A DNA stretch of 5,118 bases from Thermoprotei archaeon (GTDB taxonomy: Archaea > Thermoproteota > Thermoprotei > Thermofilales > B20-G17). The notes under the pieces were generated by a model. That model made no database searches, was not told where the DNA came from, and worked only from the letters and a program-made list of their open reading frames with translations. The translations under genes and the position numbers were made by a program. Location of the stretch: NCBI GenBank assembly GCA_003650785.1, contig QMRW01000090.1, positions 1-5,118 on the forward strand, read 5' to 3'. Shown here piece after piece: positions 1 to 5,117 of this stretch (the first letter of the stretch is position 1; each line of letters begins with the position of its first letter).

Positions 1-1
1 T

Positions 2-904
2 AAGATAGAGTCGAAGGAGGATATGATAAAGTCGGCTAAGGAGATAAGTAAACTGGGGCCTAAGGCTGTAGTTATCAAGGGAGGTCATCTAACAGGAGAG
101 GAGACCCTAGATATTCTATTCTATGAGAACAAGGTGTATGAGTTCACTGGAAAGAGATATGATGTAAAGACGACGCATGGAACTGGTTGTAGTTTCTCAG
201 CAGCAATAACAGCTGAACTAGCTAAGGGAAGAGATATAATCTCAGCTGTAAAGACAGCTAAGGAACTAATATCCCTAGCTATAAGATATGGAATACCCAT
301 AGGAAAGGGATACGGTCCCGTAAATCCAATGGCTATAGTCTACAGAGAAGCCTCTAGATTACAAGTGATAGAGTCTATAGAAGAAGCTTTGAGAATACTG
401 AAAAGTGAGGAGGGAATACATGAACTAATACCAGAAGTGGGAATGAACATAGCTGAAGCAGTTCCTTATGCTACAGATGAAAATGATATAGCTGCTATAC
501 CGGGTAGGATAAGAACTTCACCTCTTGGAGATATATACTGGAATTATCCCAGGTTTGGAGCTTCATCCCACTTAGCTAGATACATCCTCAGAGCAAGGAG
601 GTATGATAAAGAGGTTAGAGCTGCGATTAACATTAGGTTTAACACTAGGTTCATAGAGGCTACTAAAGAGCTTGGATATAGGGTATCCTACTATGATAGG
701 CGTGAGGAACCTCCTGAAGTGAAGGCGGTAGAGGGGATGACTGTTCAATGGGGTGTGGATACTGCTGTTAAGAGAATAGGATGTATGCCAGATGTAATAT
801 TCCATAGGGGTGATTGGGGTAAGGAACCTATGATAGTAGTATTTGGATATAGTGCGATAGATGCCGCTAAGAAAATAGTTCGAATATGGAGAAAAATTAA
901 GTAA
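2..904 (+). CDS. thiDN: Bifunctional HMP-phosphate kinase / thiamine-phosphate synthase (ThiD-ThiN fusion), 5'-partial
   Basis: This is the C-terminal part of a two-domain thiamine biosynthesis enzyme; the frame is open to the left edge, so the N-terminal part of ThiD lies outside. Numbering from Met at 23-25, residues 1-110 are the end of a ThiD ribokinase-like fold, with KGGHL at 19-23 and the anion-hole/catalytic motif THGTGC at 51-56. Residues 135-293 are ThiN, with IPEVGMNIAEA (136-146), IPGRI (159-163), GASSHLAR (179-186) and HRGDWGKEPM (261-270). Arg162 and His183 are 21 residues apart, the same spacing as the Arg320/His341 pair I recall as essential in Pyrobaculum calidifontis ThiN. 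By family knowledge, ThiD phosphorylates HMP-P to HMP-PP and ThiN couples HMP-PP to thiazole phosphate, giving thiamine phosphate in the cytoplasm; ThiN replaces ThiE in many archaea. Both visible halves look intact. The Met at 23 is internal, not the start. Confidence 0.93.
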   Translation, partial: KIESKEDMIKSAKEISKLGPKAVVIKGGHLTGEETLDILFYENKVYEFTGKRYDVKTTHGTGCSFSAAITAELAKGRDIISAVKTAKELISLAIRYGIPIGKGYGPVNPMAIVYREASRLQVIESIEEALRILKSEEGIHELIPEVGMNIAEAVPYATDENDIAAIPGRIRTSPLGDIYWNYPRFGASSHLARYILRARRYDKEVRAAINIRFNTRFIEATKELGYRVSYYDRREEPPEVKAVEGMTVQWGVDTAVKRIGCMPDVIFHRGDWGKEPMIVVFGYSAIDAAKKIVRIWRKIK

Positions 905-910
905 AGAAAC

Positions 911-930
911 TTAGTAATAATATTTACTAA
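911..930. repeat. AT-rich inverted repeat just after thiDN
   Basis: TTAGTAA (911-917) and TTACTAA (924-930) are 7-bp inverted arms around a 6-nt spacer, starting 7 nt after the thiDN stop. A short T run follows at 936-939. It could mark transcript-end processing or a protein site. The arms are almost all A/T, so chance in this AT-rich gap is a real alternative. Confidence 0.3.
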
Positions 931-952
931 TTAAGTTTTAGATAATGATAGA

Positions 953-979
953 TATAAATATAAAAATAATTATATAAAT
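953..979 (+). promoter_or_regulatory. Candidate upstream TATA region for the regulator gene
   Basis: Two TATA-like stretches lie here: TATAAATATAAAAAT (953-967) and TATATAAAT (971-979). An archaeal start about 25 bp downstream would fall near 1000, giving an 80-nt leader before the TTG at 1085. A small dyad, TATTG-N5-CAATA (986-1000), sits between this box and that putative start. The assignment is by composition and spacing only; AT-rich sequence gives false TATA boxes. Confidence 0.35.
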
Positions 980-1022
980 GAGTATTATTGAAAAACAATA
1001 TCAGTGAGGGTCTAGGGGGAGA

Positions 1023-1054
1023 CTTATATTTTAGTTGGATTTCTTTTGAAAAGA
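1023..1054 (+). promoter_or_regulatory. Candidate proximal promoter with palindromic operator before the ArsR-like gene
   Basis: CTTATATTTT (1023-1032) is a plausible archaeal TATA element. Its expected start site, near 1053-1056, gives a leader of about 30 nt carrying the GGGGTG ribosome site at 1073-1078. A 13-bp dyad, TCTTTTGAAAAGA (1042-1054, 6-bp arms around a central G), lies between TATA and the expected start. A dimeric winged-helix repressor bound there would block transcription, so autoregulation by the downstream gene is a reasonable inference. Confidence 0.4.
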
Positions 1055-1072
1055 CACTCACTCATCAATTCA

Positions 1073-1078
1073 GGGGTG
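1073..1078 (+). promoter_or_regulatory. Shine-Dalgarno site deciding the TTG start at 1085
   Basis: GGGGTG ends 6 nt before TTG 1085. The GGTG core pairs with the archaeal 16S 3' end (anti-SD CACC), and the same core and spacing recur at the other starts in this window. Confidence 0.65.
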
Positions 1079-1084
1079 TAATAT

Positions 1085-2008
1085 TTGAGGAGACATATAG
1101 TAGTAGACCCTACTACAGGTAAAATAAAGGGCTTCATCAATATCGTAAATAGTGAAAAGTGTTTTAAAGCTCTATCACATCCTCTTAGGCTAAGAATTCT
1201 TAAAATACTCCTTAGACAAATTATGTATCCTAGGCAGCTAGCAAGAGAACTTAACATAAGCCAACAATTAGTAAACTACCATGTAAAAATACTGAGAGAG
1301 GCTGGATTAGTAGAGGAAGTGAAGAGGATTAGAATTCGTGGAAGACTTACTAGATTGATTAAACTATCTTCGGAGGGATTTGCTGTACTTCTAAAAGCAC
1401 GAGAAGAACAGGTTAGTACTATAGAGAAACTACCTAAATTCCTGATAGAGATGATAGGAGGTGGAGAGAGGGTAGTACTGGTACTCAGTAATCCAGAGCC
1501 TCATGGTAAGTTCATGTGTAGAGGAAAGGATCACCATATGATAGTAGAGACTATATTCAAACTTGGCTTCTTCTCAAGTCGCAGTAATTTACTAAGTGTC
1601 AAGTTAGATACTAAAGTGACAGAGGAAGATTTGAGGTCTAGTAACGTAATATTGCTAGGGAACCCTATTGTAAATACTATCACCTACAGGATAAATGAAG
1701 AATTACCCATAAGATTTGATCTAGAGAGAGGTAGTATTATTGTCAGTCTACTATCACATAGAACTTATACCGAAGAGGAGAATGGTGTCATAGAGGTACT
1801 CCCTAATCCATTTAACAAAGATCTAAGCCTACTCGTAATAGCTGGTAAGGGTATACGTGGAACAGCTGCTGCGATAATAGCCTTAAACAAGTATCCAGAT
1901 AAAGTTGCTAGTGGAAATAAGTACGATAGCGATGTAGTAGCACATGTAGTAGAGGGTGTTGATGTAGACTGTGATAATATGATCGATGATGTTGTAATTT
2001 TAGAATAG
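1085..2008 (+). CDS. ArsR-like winged-helix transcriptional regulator with C-terminal S-layer-C-like module
   Basis: This is a 307-residue DNA-binding protein. Residues 22-100 form an ArsR-type winged helix: FKALSHPLRLRILKILL (27-43), then the helix-turn-helix PRQLARELNISQQLVNYHVKI, split at 49-58 and 59-69, then LREAGLV and a basic wing (RIRIRGRLTR, 81-90). Residues 126-307 are a separate alpha/beta domain with VILLGNPIVN (188-197), NGVIEVLPNPFN (233-244) and AGKGIRGTAAA (253-263). That pattern (a GGP-x-x-N-like loop, then GVI...NPFN, then AG...GT) resembles, from memory, the C-terminal domain of archaeal S-layer proteins; the match is moderate and its role in a regulator is unknown. No membrane segment or signal peptide is visible, and no metal-binding cysteine cluster is evident. 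The TTG start at 1085 is supported by GGGGTG at 1073-1078; the next in-frame ATG falls inside the helix-turn-helix. The target genes are unknown; the upstream dyad at 1042-1054 suggests autoregulation. Confidence 0.82.
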   Translation: MRRHIVVDPTTGKIKGFINIVNSEKCFKALSHPLRLRILKILLRQIMYPRQLARELNISQQLVNYHVKILREAGLVEEVKRIRIRGRLTRLIKLSSEGFAVLLKAREEQVSTIEKLPKFLIEMIGGGERVVLVLSNPEPHGKFMCRGKDHHMIVETIFKLGFFSSRSNLLSVKLDTKVTEEDLRSSNVILLGNPIVNTITYRINEELPIRFDLERGSIIVSLLSHRTYTEEENGVIEVLPNPFNKDLSLLVIAGKGIRGTAAAIIALNKYPDKVASGNKYDSDVVAHVVEGVDVDCDNMIDDVVILE

Positions 2009-2067
2009 GTAACTTCTCTAATTCAGTAAGGAGTACCATTAGATTGTGTTGAGCAGTATACGAATAG

Positions 2068-2101
2068 TATTAAGTATTGAAACTATTATTAGTCGGGTGG
2101 T
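2068..2101 (+). promoter_or_regulatory. Weak promoter and ribosome binding site for mtnA
   Basis: TATTAAGTA (2068-2076) is a possible TATA element in the 96-bp gap after the regulator gene. GGGTGGT (2095-2101) is a Shine-Dalgarno site whose GGTG core ends 5 nt before TTG 2105. The ribosome site is well supported. The TATA element is weak, and read-through from the upstream gene cannot be excluded, since no clear terminator follows position 2008. Confidence 0.42.
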
Positions 2102-2104
2102 ATC

Positions 2105-3145
2105 TTGAGTATCCCCAGAACTATAGAGTGGGTTGATGGAAAAGTAAGAATACTAAATCAATTAAAACTACCTCATAAAGTCGAGTACATAGAGACTGAT
2201 GATTATAGGAGAGTTGCTAGAGCTATAAAAGACATGGAGATAAGAGGAGCACCTGCAATAGGTATCGCAGCAGCTATGGCACTAGCACTAGCTACTAGGG
2301 AAATCAGGACAGTACATCTAGAAGAAGCTATCAAGATTCTAGAAGAAGCTGCTAGTGTCCTTTCATCTACGCGTCCAACTGCTGTAAACCTATTCTGGGC
2401 AATAGAGAGGGTCAAGAAAAGGGCTATGAGAGCTACTACTGTAGATGAGCTTGTAGAAGCTGTTGTAGATGAAGCACTGAAGATATGGAAGGAGGATGAA
2501 GAGGTCAATAGGAAGATGGGTGAAATAGGAGAGAAGCTCTTAGAAGATGGAGATACTGTAATTACTATCTGTAATGCAGGATCCCTAGCTACAGGCTACT
2601 ATGGTACAGCTACCGCTCCTATATACACTGCTGTAGAGAAGGGTAAATCTATAGAGGTTATTGTAATGGAGACTAGACCCTATCTACAAGGAGCAAGACT
2701 CACTGCATTTGAACTCAGTCGAGCCGGTATTCCAGTTAAGATAGTGACCGACAACTCTATTGGTATATTAACCATGAAAGAAAAAGTGGATATAGCCTTT
2801 GTAGGAGCTGATAGGATAACTAGAGATGGGTATCTAGTAAACAAGATAGGTACTTACCTACTAGCTCTAGTATGTAAGGAAAGAGGAATACCCTTCTATC
2901 CAGTAGCTCCTACGAGTACATTGGATATCAAGAGAGGAATCGAGGATATAGTTATAGAGAAGAGGCCTGGTAAAGAGGTCATCTATATCTATGGACATAG
3001 AATTGCACCAGAGGGTGTAGATGCCATCTACTACGCATTTGATATAACTCCTCCTAACCTAATAACGGGGATAATAACAGAGAGAGGTATACTATATCCA
3101 CCAATTCACAAGGCTATTAAAAAACTGGTCTCCAATAGGGATTAA
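2105..3145 (+). CDS. mtnA: S-methyl-5-thioribose-1-phosphate isomerase
   Basis: This enzyme converts the aldose methylthioribose-1-phosphate to methylthioribulose-1-phosphate in cytoplasmic methionine salvage from methylthioadenosine. The 346-residue length and start-to-end motifs fit the MtnA branch of the eIF2B-alpha-like family: RTIEW (5-9), RGAPAIG (47-53), TRPTAVNLFWA (89-99), ICNAGSLATGYYGTA (155-169), ETRPYLQGARLT (189-200), VGADRI (233-238) and NKIGTY (246-251). The two residues taken as catalytic in the family, Cys156 (CNAG) and Asp236 (GADR), are both present. The usual THCNAGALAT appears as TICNAGSLAT, a change of the residue before the cysteine. The RTIEW N-terminus argues for MtnA over the related ribose-1,5-bisphosphate isomerase or a true aIF2B subunit. 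The TTG start has GGTG 5 nt upstream and places RTIEW at the usual position; the first in-frame ATG (residue 44) would delete it. The regulator upstream is not obviously linked in function. Confidence 0.94.
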   Translation: MSIPRTIEWVDGKVRILNQLKLPHKVEYIETDDYRRVARAIKDMEIRGAPAIGIAAAMALALATREIRTVHLEEAIKILEEAASVLSSTRPTAVNLFWAIERVKKRAMRATTVDELVEAVVDEALKIWKEDEEVNRKMGEIGEKLLEDGDTVITICNAGSLATGYYGTATAPIYTAVEKGKSIEVIVMETRPYLQGARLTAFELSRAGIPVKIVTDNSIGILTMKEKVDIAFVGADRITRDGYLVNKIGTYLLALVCKERGIPFYPVAPTSTLDIKRGIEDIVIEKRPGKEVIYIYGHRIAPEGVDAIYYAFDITPPNLITGIITERGILYPPIHKAIKKLVSNRD

Positions 3146-3157
3146 GTATCTACTTTC

Positions 3158-3173
3158 CAGAGAGTACTCTCTG
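3158..3173. repeat. Perfect 16-bp palindrome in convergent gap
   Basis: CAGAGAGTACTCTCTG is its own reverse complement with no spacer. It lies between the mtnA stop (3145) and the minus-strand stop of the PRC-barrel gene (3176). As RNA it could fold only if the central bases stay unpaired. As DNA it is an ideal dimer-binding site. Plus-strand T-rich sequence follows (TATTTTCT, 3181-3188), and a minus-strand T run lies beyond it (complement of 3119-3124), so a role in bidirectional termination is possible. Confidence 0.6.
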
Positions 3174-3175
3174 TA

Positions 3176-3517
3176 CTATAGATATTTTCTACAGTTGTAG
3201 CAGTACCAACGCTTATACTGTTCAATCCATGTTGCAGGCTTTCCACAGGTTGGACATATTTGTTCTCTAGATGTAGGAGCTCTTTCAGCAGGGACTTCTG
3301 GAATCTCTATATCTGTTTTTAGTAGTACTATATCTCCTACCGCTGACACATCCATCCAGTCTATTTCTATACTCTCTCCCCATACAGTTTCTACTATTAA
3401 GGATACTTTATTCTCTCCTGGTATTAGTCCAAAATCCTTTATGGTACCAACCAATCTAGCACTCGGAGTGTATACCTGCATTCCTATTATCTTACTACGT
3501 GGGATGGCTTTACTCAA
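3176..3517 (-). CDS. PRC-barrel domain protein with C-terminal zinc ribbon
   Basis: This is a 113-residue soluble protein. Residues 5-70 form a PRC-barrel-like small beta-barrel: SKIIGMQVYTPSARLVGTIKD fold start (8-28, key residues G12, G24), then VSLIVETVWGESIEIDWMDVSAVGDIVLL (38-66) with the strand pattern and W-x-D-V-S-A-V-GD-I-VLL ending typical of archaeal PRC-barrels. A proline-rich linker (72-82) leads to a zinc ribbon with Cys88, Cys91, Cys106 and Cys109 (CPTC, 14 residues, CYNC). PRC-barrels occur in ribosome maturation, photosynthetic reaction centres and archaeal cell division (CdvA); this one lacks the CdvA coiled coil. The ribbon suggests nucleic-acid or protein contact, but the function is unknown. 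The TTG start at 3517 is chosen because GGTGGT lies just upstream; ATG at residue 13 is an alternative but would cut the barrel. It is divergent from the membrane protein gene and convergent with mtnA. Confidence 0.8.
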   Translation of the reverse strand: MSKAIPRSKIIGMQVYTPSARLVGTIKDFGLIPGENKVSLIVETVWGESIEIDWMDVSAVGDIVLLKTDIEIPEVPAERAPTSREQICPTCGKPATWIEQYKRWYCYNCRKYL

Positions 3518-3521
3518 TGTA

Positions 3522-3527
3522 CCACCG
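3522..3527 (-). promoter_or_regulatory. Shine-Dalgarno site for the PRC-barrel gene
   Basis: On the minus strand GGTGGT is followed by ACA and TTG 3517, the same layout as GGTGGT-ATC-TTG before mtnA. This supports TTG over the internal ATG as the start. Confidence 0.65.
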
Positions 3528-3560
3528 TTAATTATTTAAGCTCATAGAATTAAACTTTAA
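3528..3560. promoter_or_regulatory. Divergent promoter region between PRC-barrel and membrane-protein genes
   Basis: The two genes start only 59 bp apart, so their promoters must overlap. Plus strand: ATTATTTAAG (3530-3539) is TATA-like and would start transcription near 3560, leaving a leader of roughly 15 nt with its GGTG site. Minus strand: TTAAAGTTTAATT (3548-3560 complement) is TATA-like and would start near 3526-3529, just before the minus-strand GGTGGT. Both calls rest on composition and spacing. Confidence 0.45.
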
Positions 3561-3566
3561 CGCCCA

Positions 3567-3574
3567 GGTGATCT
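3567..3574 (+). promoter_or_regulatory. Shine-Dalgarno site that moves the membrane-protein start to GTG 3577
   Basis: GGTGATCT is a strong match to the archaeal SD (complement of the 16S 3' end). It contains the GTG at 3568, which is therefore unlikely to be a start codon. GTG 3577 follows the GGTG core by 6 nt, matching the spacing of the other genes here. Confidence 0.7.
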
Positions 3575-3576
3575 CT

Positions 3577-3972
3577 GTGGGAATAACAGTAACTAGATAT
3601 AGTAGGCTCTATGAAGATAGAGCCCCTGTCTTTGAAGACTTTGTAAAAGAAGTACACAAAGATCTACAAACTAGAGGCTATAGTTTTGAAATAGCAGAAG
3701 CGGGAGTATTAACCTACGAGGACTCTTGGAATAGTGCTAGAATTAGGATAGCTCAAGAGGACAATAACCTTAGGTACATATACACCATAGAGATGTCTAC
3801 ACTCGCACTGATAGGGATTGTTATAGGTATTCTCCTTATACTAATAGTGGGTATAGTGATAGCAATACTCTGGTATACAAAATATAGCTCTCTCAAAAAG
3901 GCTATGACAGCTGCTGGTGAGACCGCGGCCACTAAAGTACCACCTCTACCACCACCTCCACCACCTACATAA
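3577..3972 (+). CDS. Unrecognised single-span membrane protein with polyproline C-terminus
   Basis: I do not recognise this 131-residue protein. Residues 1-72 are a charged, mixed alpha/beta-looking domain (VTRYSRLYEDRAPVFEDFV, 5-23; aromatic YSFEIAEAGVLTYEDSW, 35-51) with no signal peptide. Residues 74-99 are one strongly hydrophobic transmembrane helix rich in Ile/Leu/Gly. A basic flank (K102, K107, K108), an Ala/Thr-rich linker and a tail PPLPPPPPPT (122-131) follow. The positive charges after the helix would favour a cytoplasmic tail with the N-terminal domain outside, but this is weak evidence. Six consecutive prolines normally require aIF5A for translation and form a PPII helix able to bind a partner. 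It shares a divergent promoter region with the PRC-barrel gene and ends 2 bp from the convergent kinase gene. GTG 3577 is preferred over GTG 3568, which lies inside the ribosome site. Confidence 0.75.
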   Translation: MGITVTRYSRLYEDRAPVFEDFVKEVHKDLQTRGYSFEIAEAGVLTYEDSWNSARIRIAQEDNNLRYIYTIEMSTLALIGIVIGILLILIVGIVIAILWYTKYSSLKKAMTAAGETAATKVPPLPPPPPPT

Positions 3973-3974
3973 TC

Positions 3975-5117
3975 CTACTTACAGAGTATACAAGCACCAT
4001 AGCTAGGCTCAATGGATAGCATCTGTGGTCTGATACCATATCGGTCGTAATAAGTATTCTCAAGTACCTTTCCCAATGAATCGACCTTATCCTTCCTAGT
4101 AATACAGAGCACTCCTCCTCCTAGACCTGCTCCCATGAGTTGTGCTTCAGCATATCCCTCCAGATGATAGTGTATCATGTCGCACATATAGTCTATAGGC
4201 TCTATACTCCTCTCATAGCCACCCGGTTGCCAGTAGAGCTGTGCCTCCTCTAAGACTCCCCTTCTCACCATCTGTATTAATTCATTTAGTCTCTCATTGG
4301 TACTGAATATCGATGGATTCCATTCTACTCTATTTCCCCATTTATCGAATTTAGCTACTCTATCACCGTCATGGGATACCTTTATGAGTTTAAATATGCT
4401 TGCTATATCCCCTCTTTTGAGTAGGTGAGGGAATACTTTCGATCTTTCGATCTCTGCTAACCCATATAGTGCTCTTTGTCTGATTTTATAGCCTTGTGGA
4501 GGCTCTTTGTGGTTGGAGAATATTATCTCTAATTCATCTAGGTACTCCTCTGCGCACATTCTCCTGAGGTCTTTTCTACTAGCTCTCTCGGGTAGTGACT
4601 TTATTATTTCATATATTCTGTCAAGACCAACTTTGAGATTTTCAACACTTATATCCCTAAGTAGCATGATTCTATCACTGTACTCTTTAAATCTACTCTT
4701 TACTAGGAGTACAGCTATTCTGTACTCAGCAGCAGTCACTCTAAGATAGTTTATAGCATCCTCAGTATCTGGTCTCTCAAATCCCGAATCTATAATTATA
4801 ACCTCATATCCCTCTGGAAATGGCGCATATGAGACCTCTTCTGGTAGGGTGGGTAGACATTTTATGTGTGATACAAATCCTCTTTTTGAGAGTATTATAG
4901 CAGCATGATCAGCTGTACCACCACGGGTGAGTCTATACCATTCGGAGTAGCCTACTCTATCTATGAACTCGCCTAGTGGTATATCTAGATCAAATAGTTC
5001 TCTTAACGCTATAGCTATGGATACCACAAGTGCTGAGCTTGAACTAAGACCTCTCTTGGGTGGTATATCACCATGTACTAGAGCATCTATACCACCAACT
5101 CTCTTAAGAATTTCACC
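3975..5117 (-). CDS. Galactokinase-like GHMP sugar kinase, 5'-partial
   Basis: This is a GHMP-superfamily kinase, most like galactokinase, which would phosphorylate a sugar at C1 using ATP in the cytoplasm. The frame is open to the right edge, so 380 residues are visible and the N-terminus with the sugar-binding signature is missing. In fragment numbering (from 5117): the ATP-binding motif PPKRGLSSSSA (19-29); RGGTADH (65-71), whose Asp70 aligns with the catalytic Asp of the galactokinase GxMDQ motif; VIIIDSGFER (106-115); a GalK-like helix RALYGLAEIERSKVF...GDIASIFKLIKVSH (215-249); YERSIEPIDYM (301-311, cf. Y-E-x-S-x-P-E-x-D); and the third motif MGAGLGGGVLCI (328-339). About 51 residues separate the SH and YE elements, against under ten in typical bacterial GalK, so there is an insertion of about 45 residues. 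GTG at 5027 lies after the ATP motif and is not the start. The substrate could be galactose or another sugar. Known relatives also include arabinokinase and glucuronokinase. Confidence 0.85.
   Translation of the reverse strand, partial: GEILKRVGGIDALVHGDIPPKRGLSSSSALVVSIAIALRELFDLDIPLGEFIDRVGYSEWYRLTRGGTADHAAIILSKRGFVSHIKCLPTLPEEVSYAPFPEGYEVIIIDSGFERPDTEDAINYLRVTAAEYRIAVLLVKSRFKEYSDRIMLLRDISVENLKVGLDRIYEIIKSLPERASRKDLRRMCAEEYLDELEIIFSNHKEPPQGYKIRQRALYGLAEIERSKVFPHLLKRGDIASIFKLIKVSHDGDRVAKFDKWGNRVEWNPSIFSTNERLNELIQMVRRGVLEEAQLYWQPGGYERSIEPIDYMCDMIHYHLEGYAEAQLMGAGLGGGVLCITRKDKVDSLGKVLENTYYDRYGIRPQMLSIEPSYGACILCK

Noticed and set aside
14..25. AAGGAGGAT directly before ATG 23, looking like a ribosome site and start for the first gene
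   Set aside because: The gap to ATG is only 2 nt, the frame is open upstream (…KESK-like residues KIESKED before Met), and a start there would remove most of the ThiD domain. It is coding sequence of a gene cut by the window edge.
572..805. Minus-strand open frame of 77 codons
   Set aside because: It lies entirely within thiDN, in a region whose plus-strand translation has conserved ThiN motifs; the protein has no recognisable features.
1040..1072. Minus-strand TGATGA and CTGA as C/D-box sRNA boxes
   Set aside because: The C box is off consensus and the boxes are in the wrong order for a C/D guide RNA.
1024..1257. Minus-strand open frame of 77 codons overlapping the regulator's 5' end and promoter
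   Set aside because: It overlaps the conserved helix-turn-helix coding region and has no ribosome site or family resemblance.
2203..2508. Minus-strand open frame of 101 codons, Ala/Ser-rich
   Set aside because: It is the complement of conserved mtnA coding sequence; low-complexity Ser/Ala composition is typical of antisense shadows.
2105..3145. Ribose-1,5-bisphosphate isomerase or aIF2B subunit instead of MtnA
   Set aside because: The N-terminal RTIEW, TRPTAVNL, CNAG and ETRP-x-LQGARLT motifs and the 346-residue length fit MtnA better.
3937..3970. Short CCACCT/CCACCA repeats as a tandem repeat or array
   Set aside because: They encode the PPLPPPPPPT tail in frame; the unit is too short and irregular for a CRISPR or satellite.
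4507..4749. Plus-strand open frame of 80 codons, Leu/Ser-rich
   Set aside because: It is antisense to the GHMP kinase and its hydrophobic look comes from complementing charged helices.
5025..5027. GTG 5027 as start of the kinase
   Set aside because: The frame continues to the right edge and the residues before it encode GDIPPKRGLSSSSAL, the conserved ATP-binding motif.
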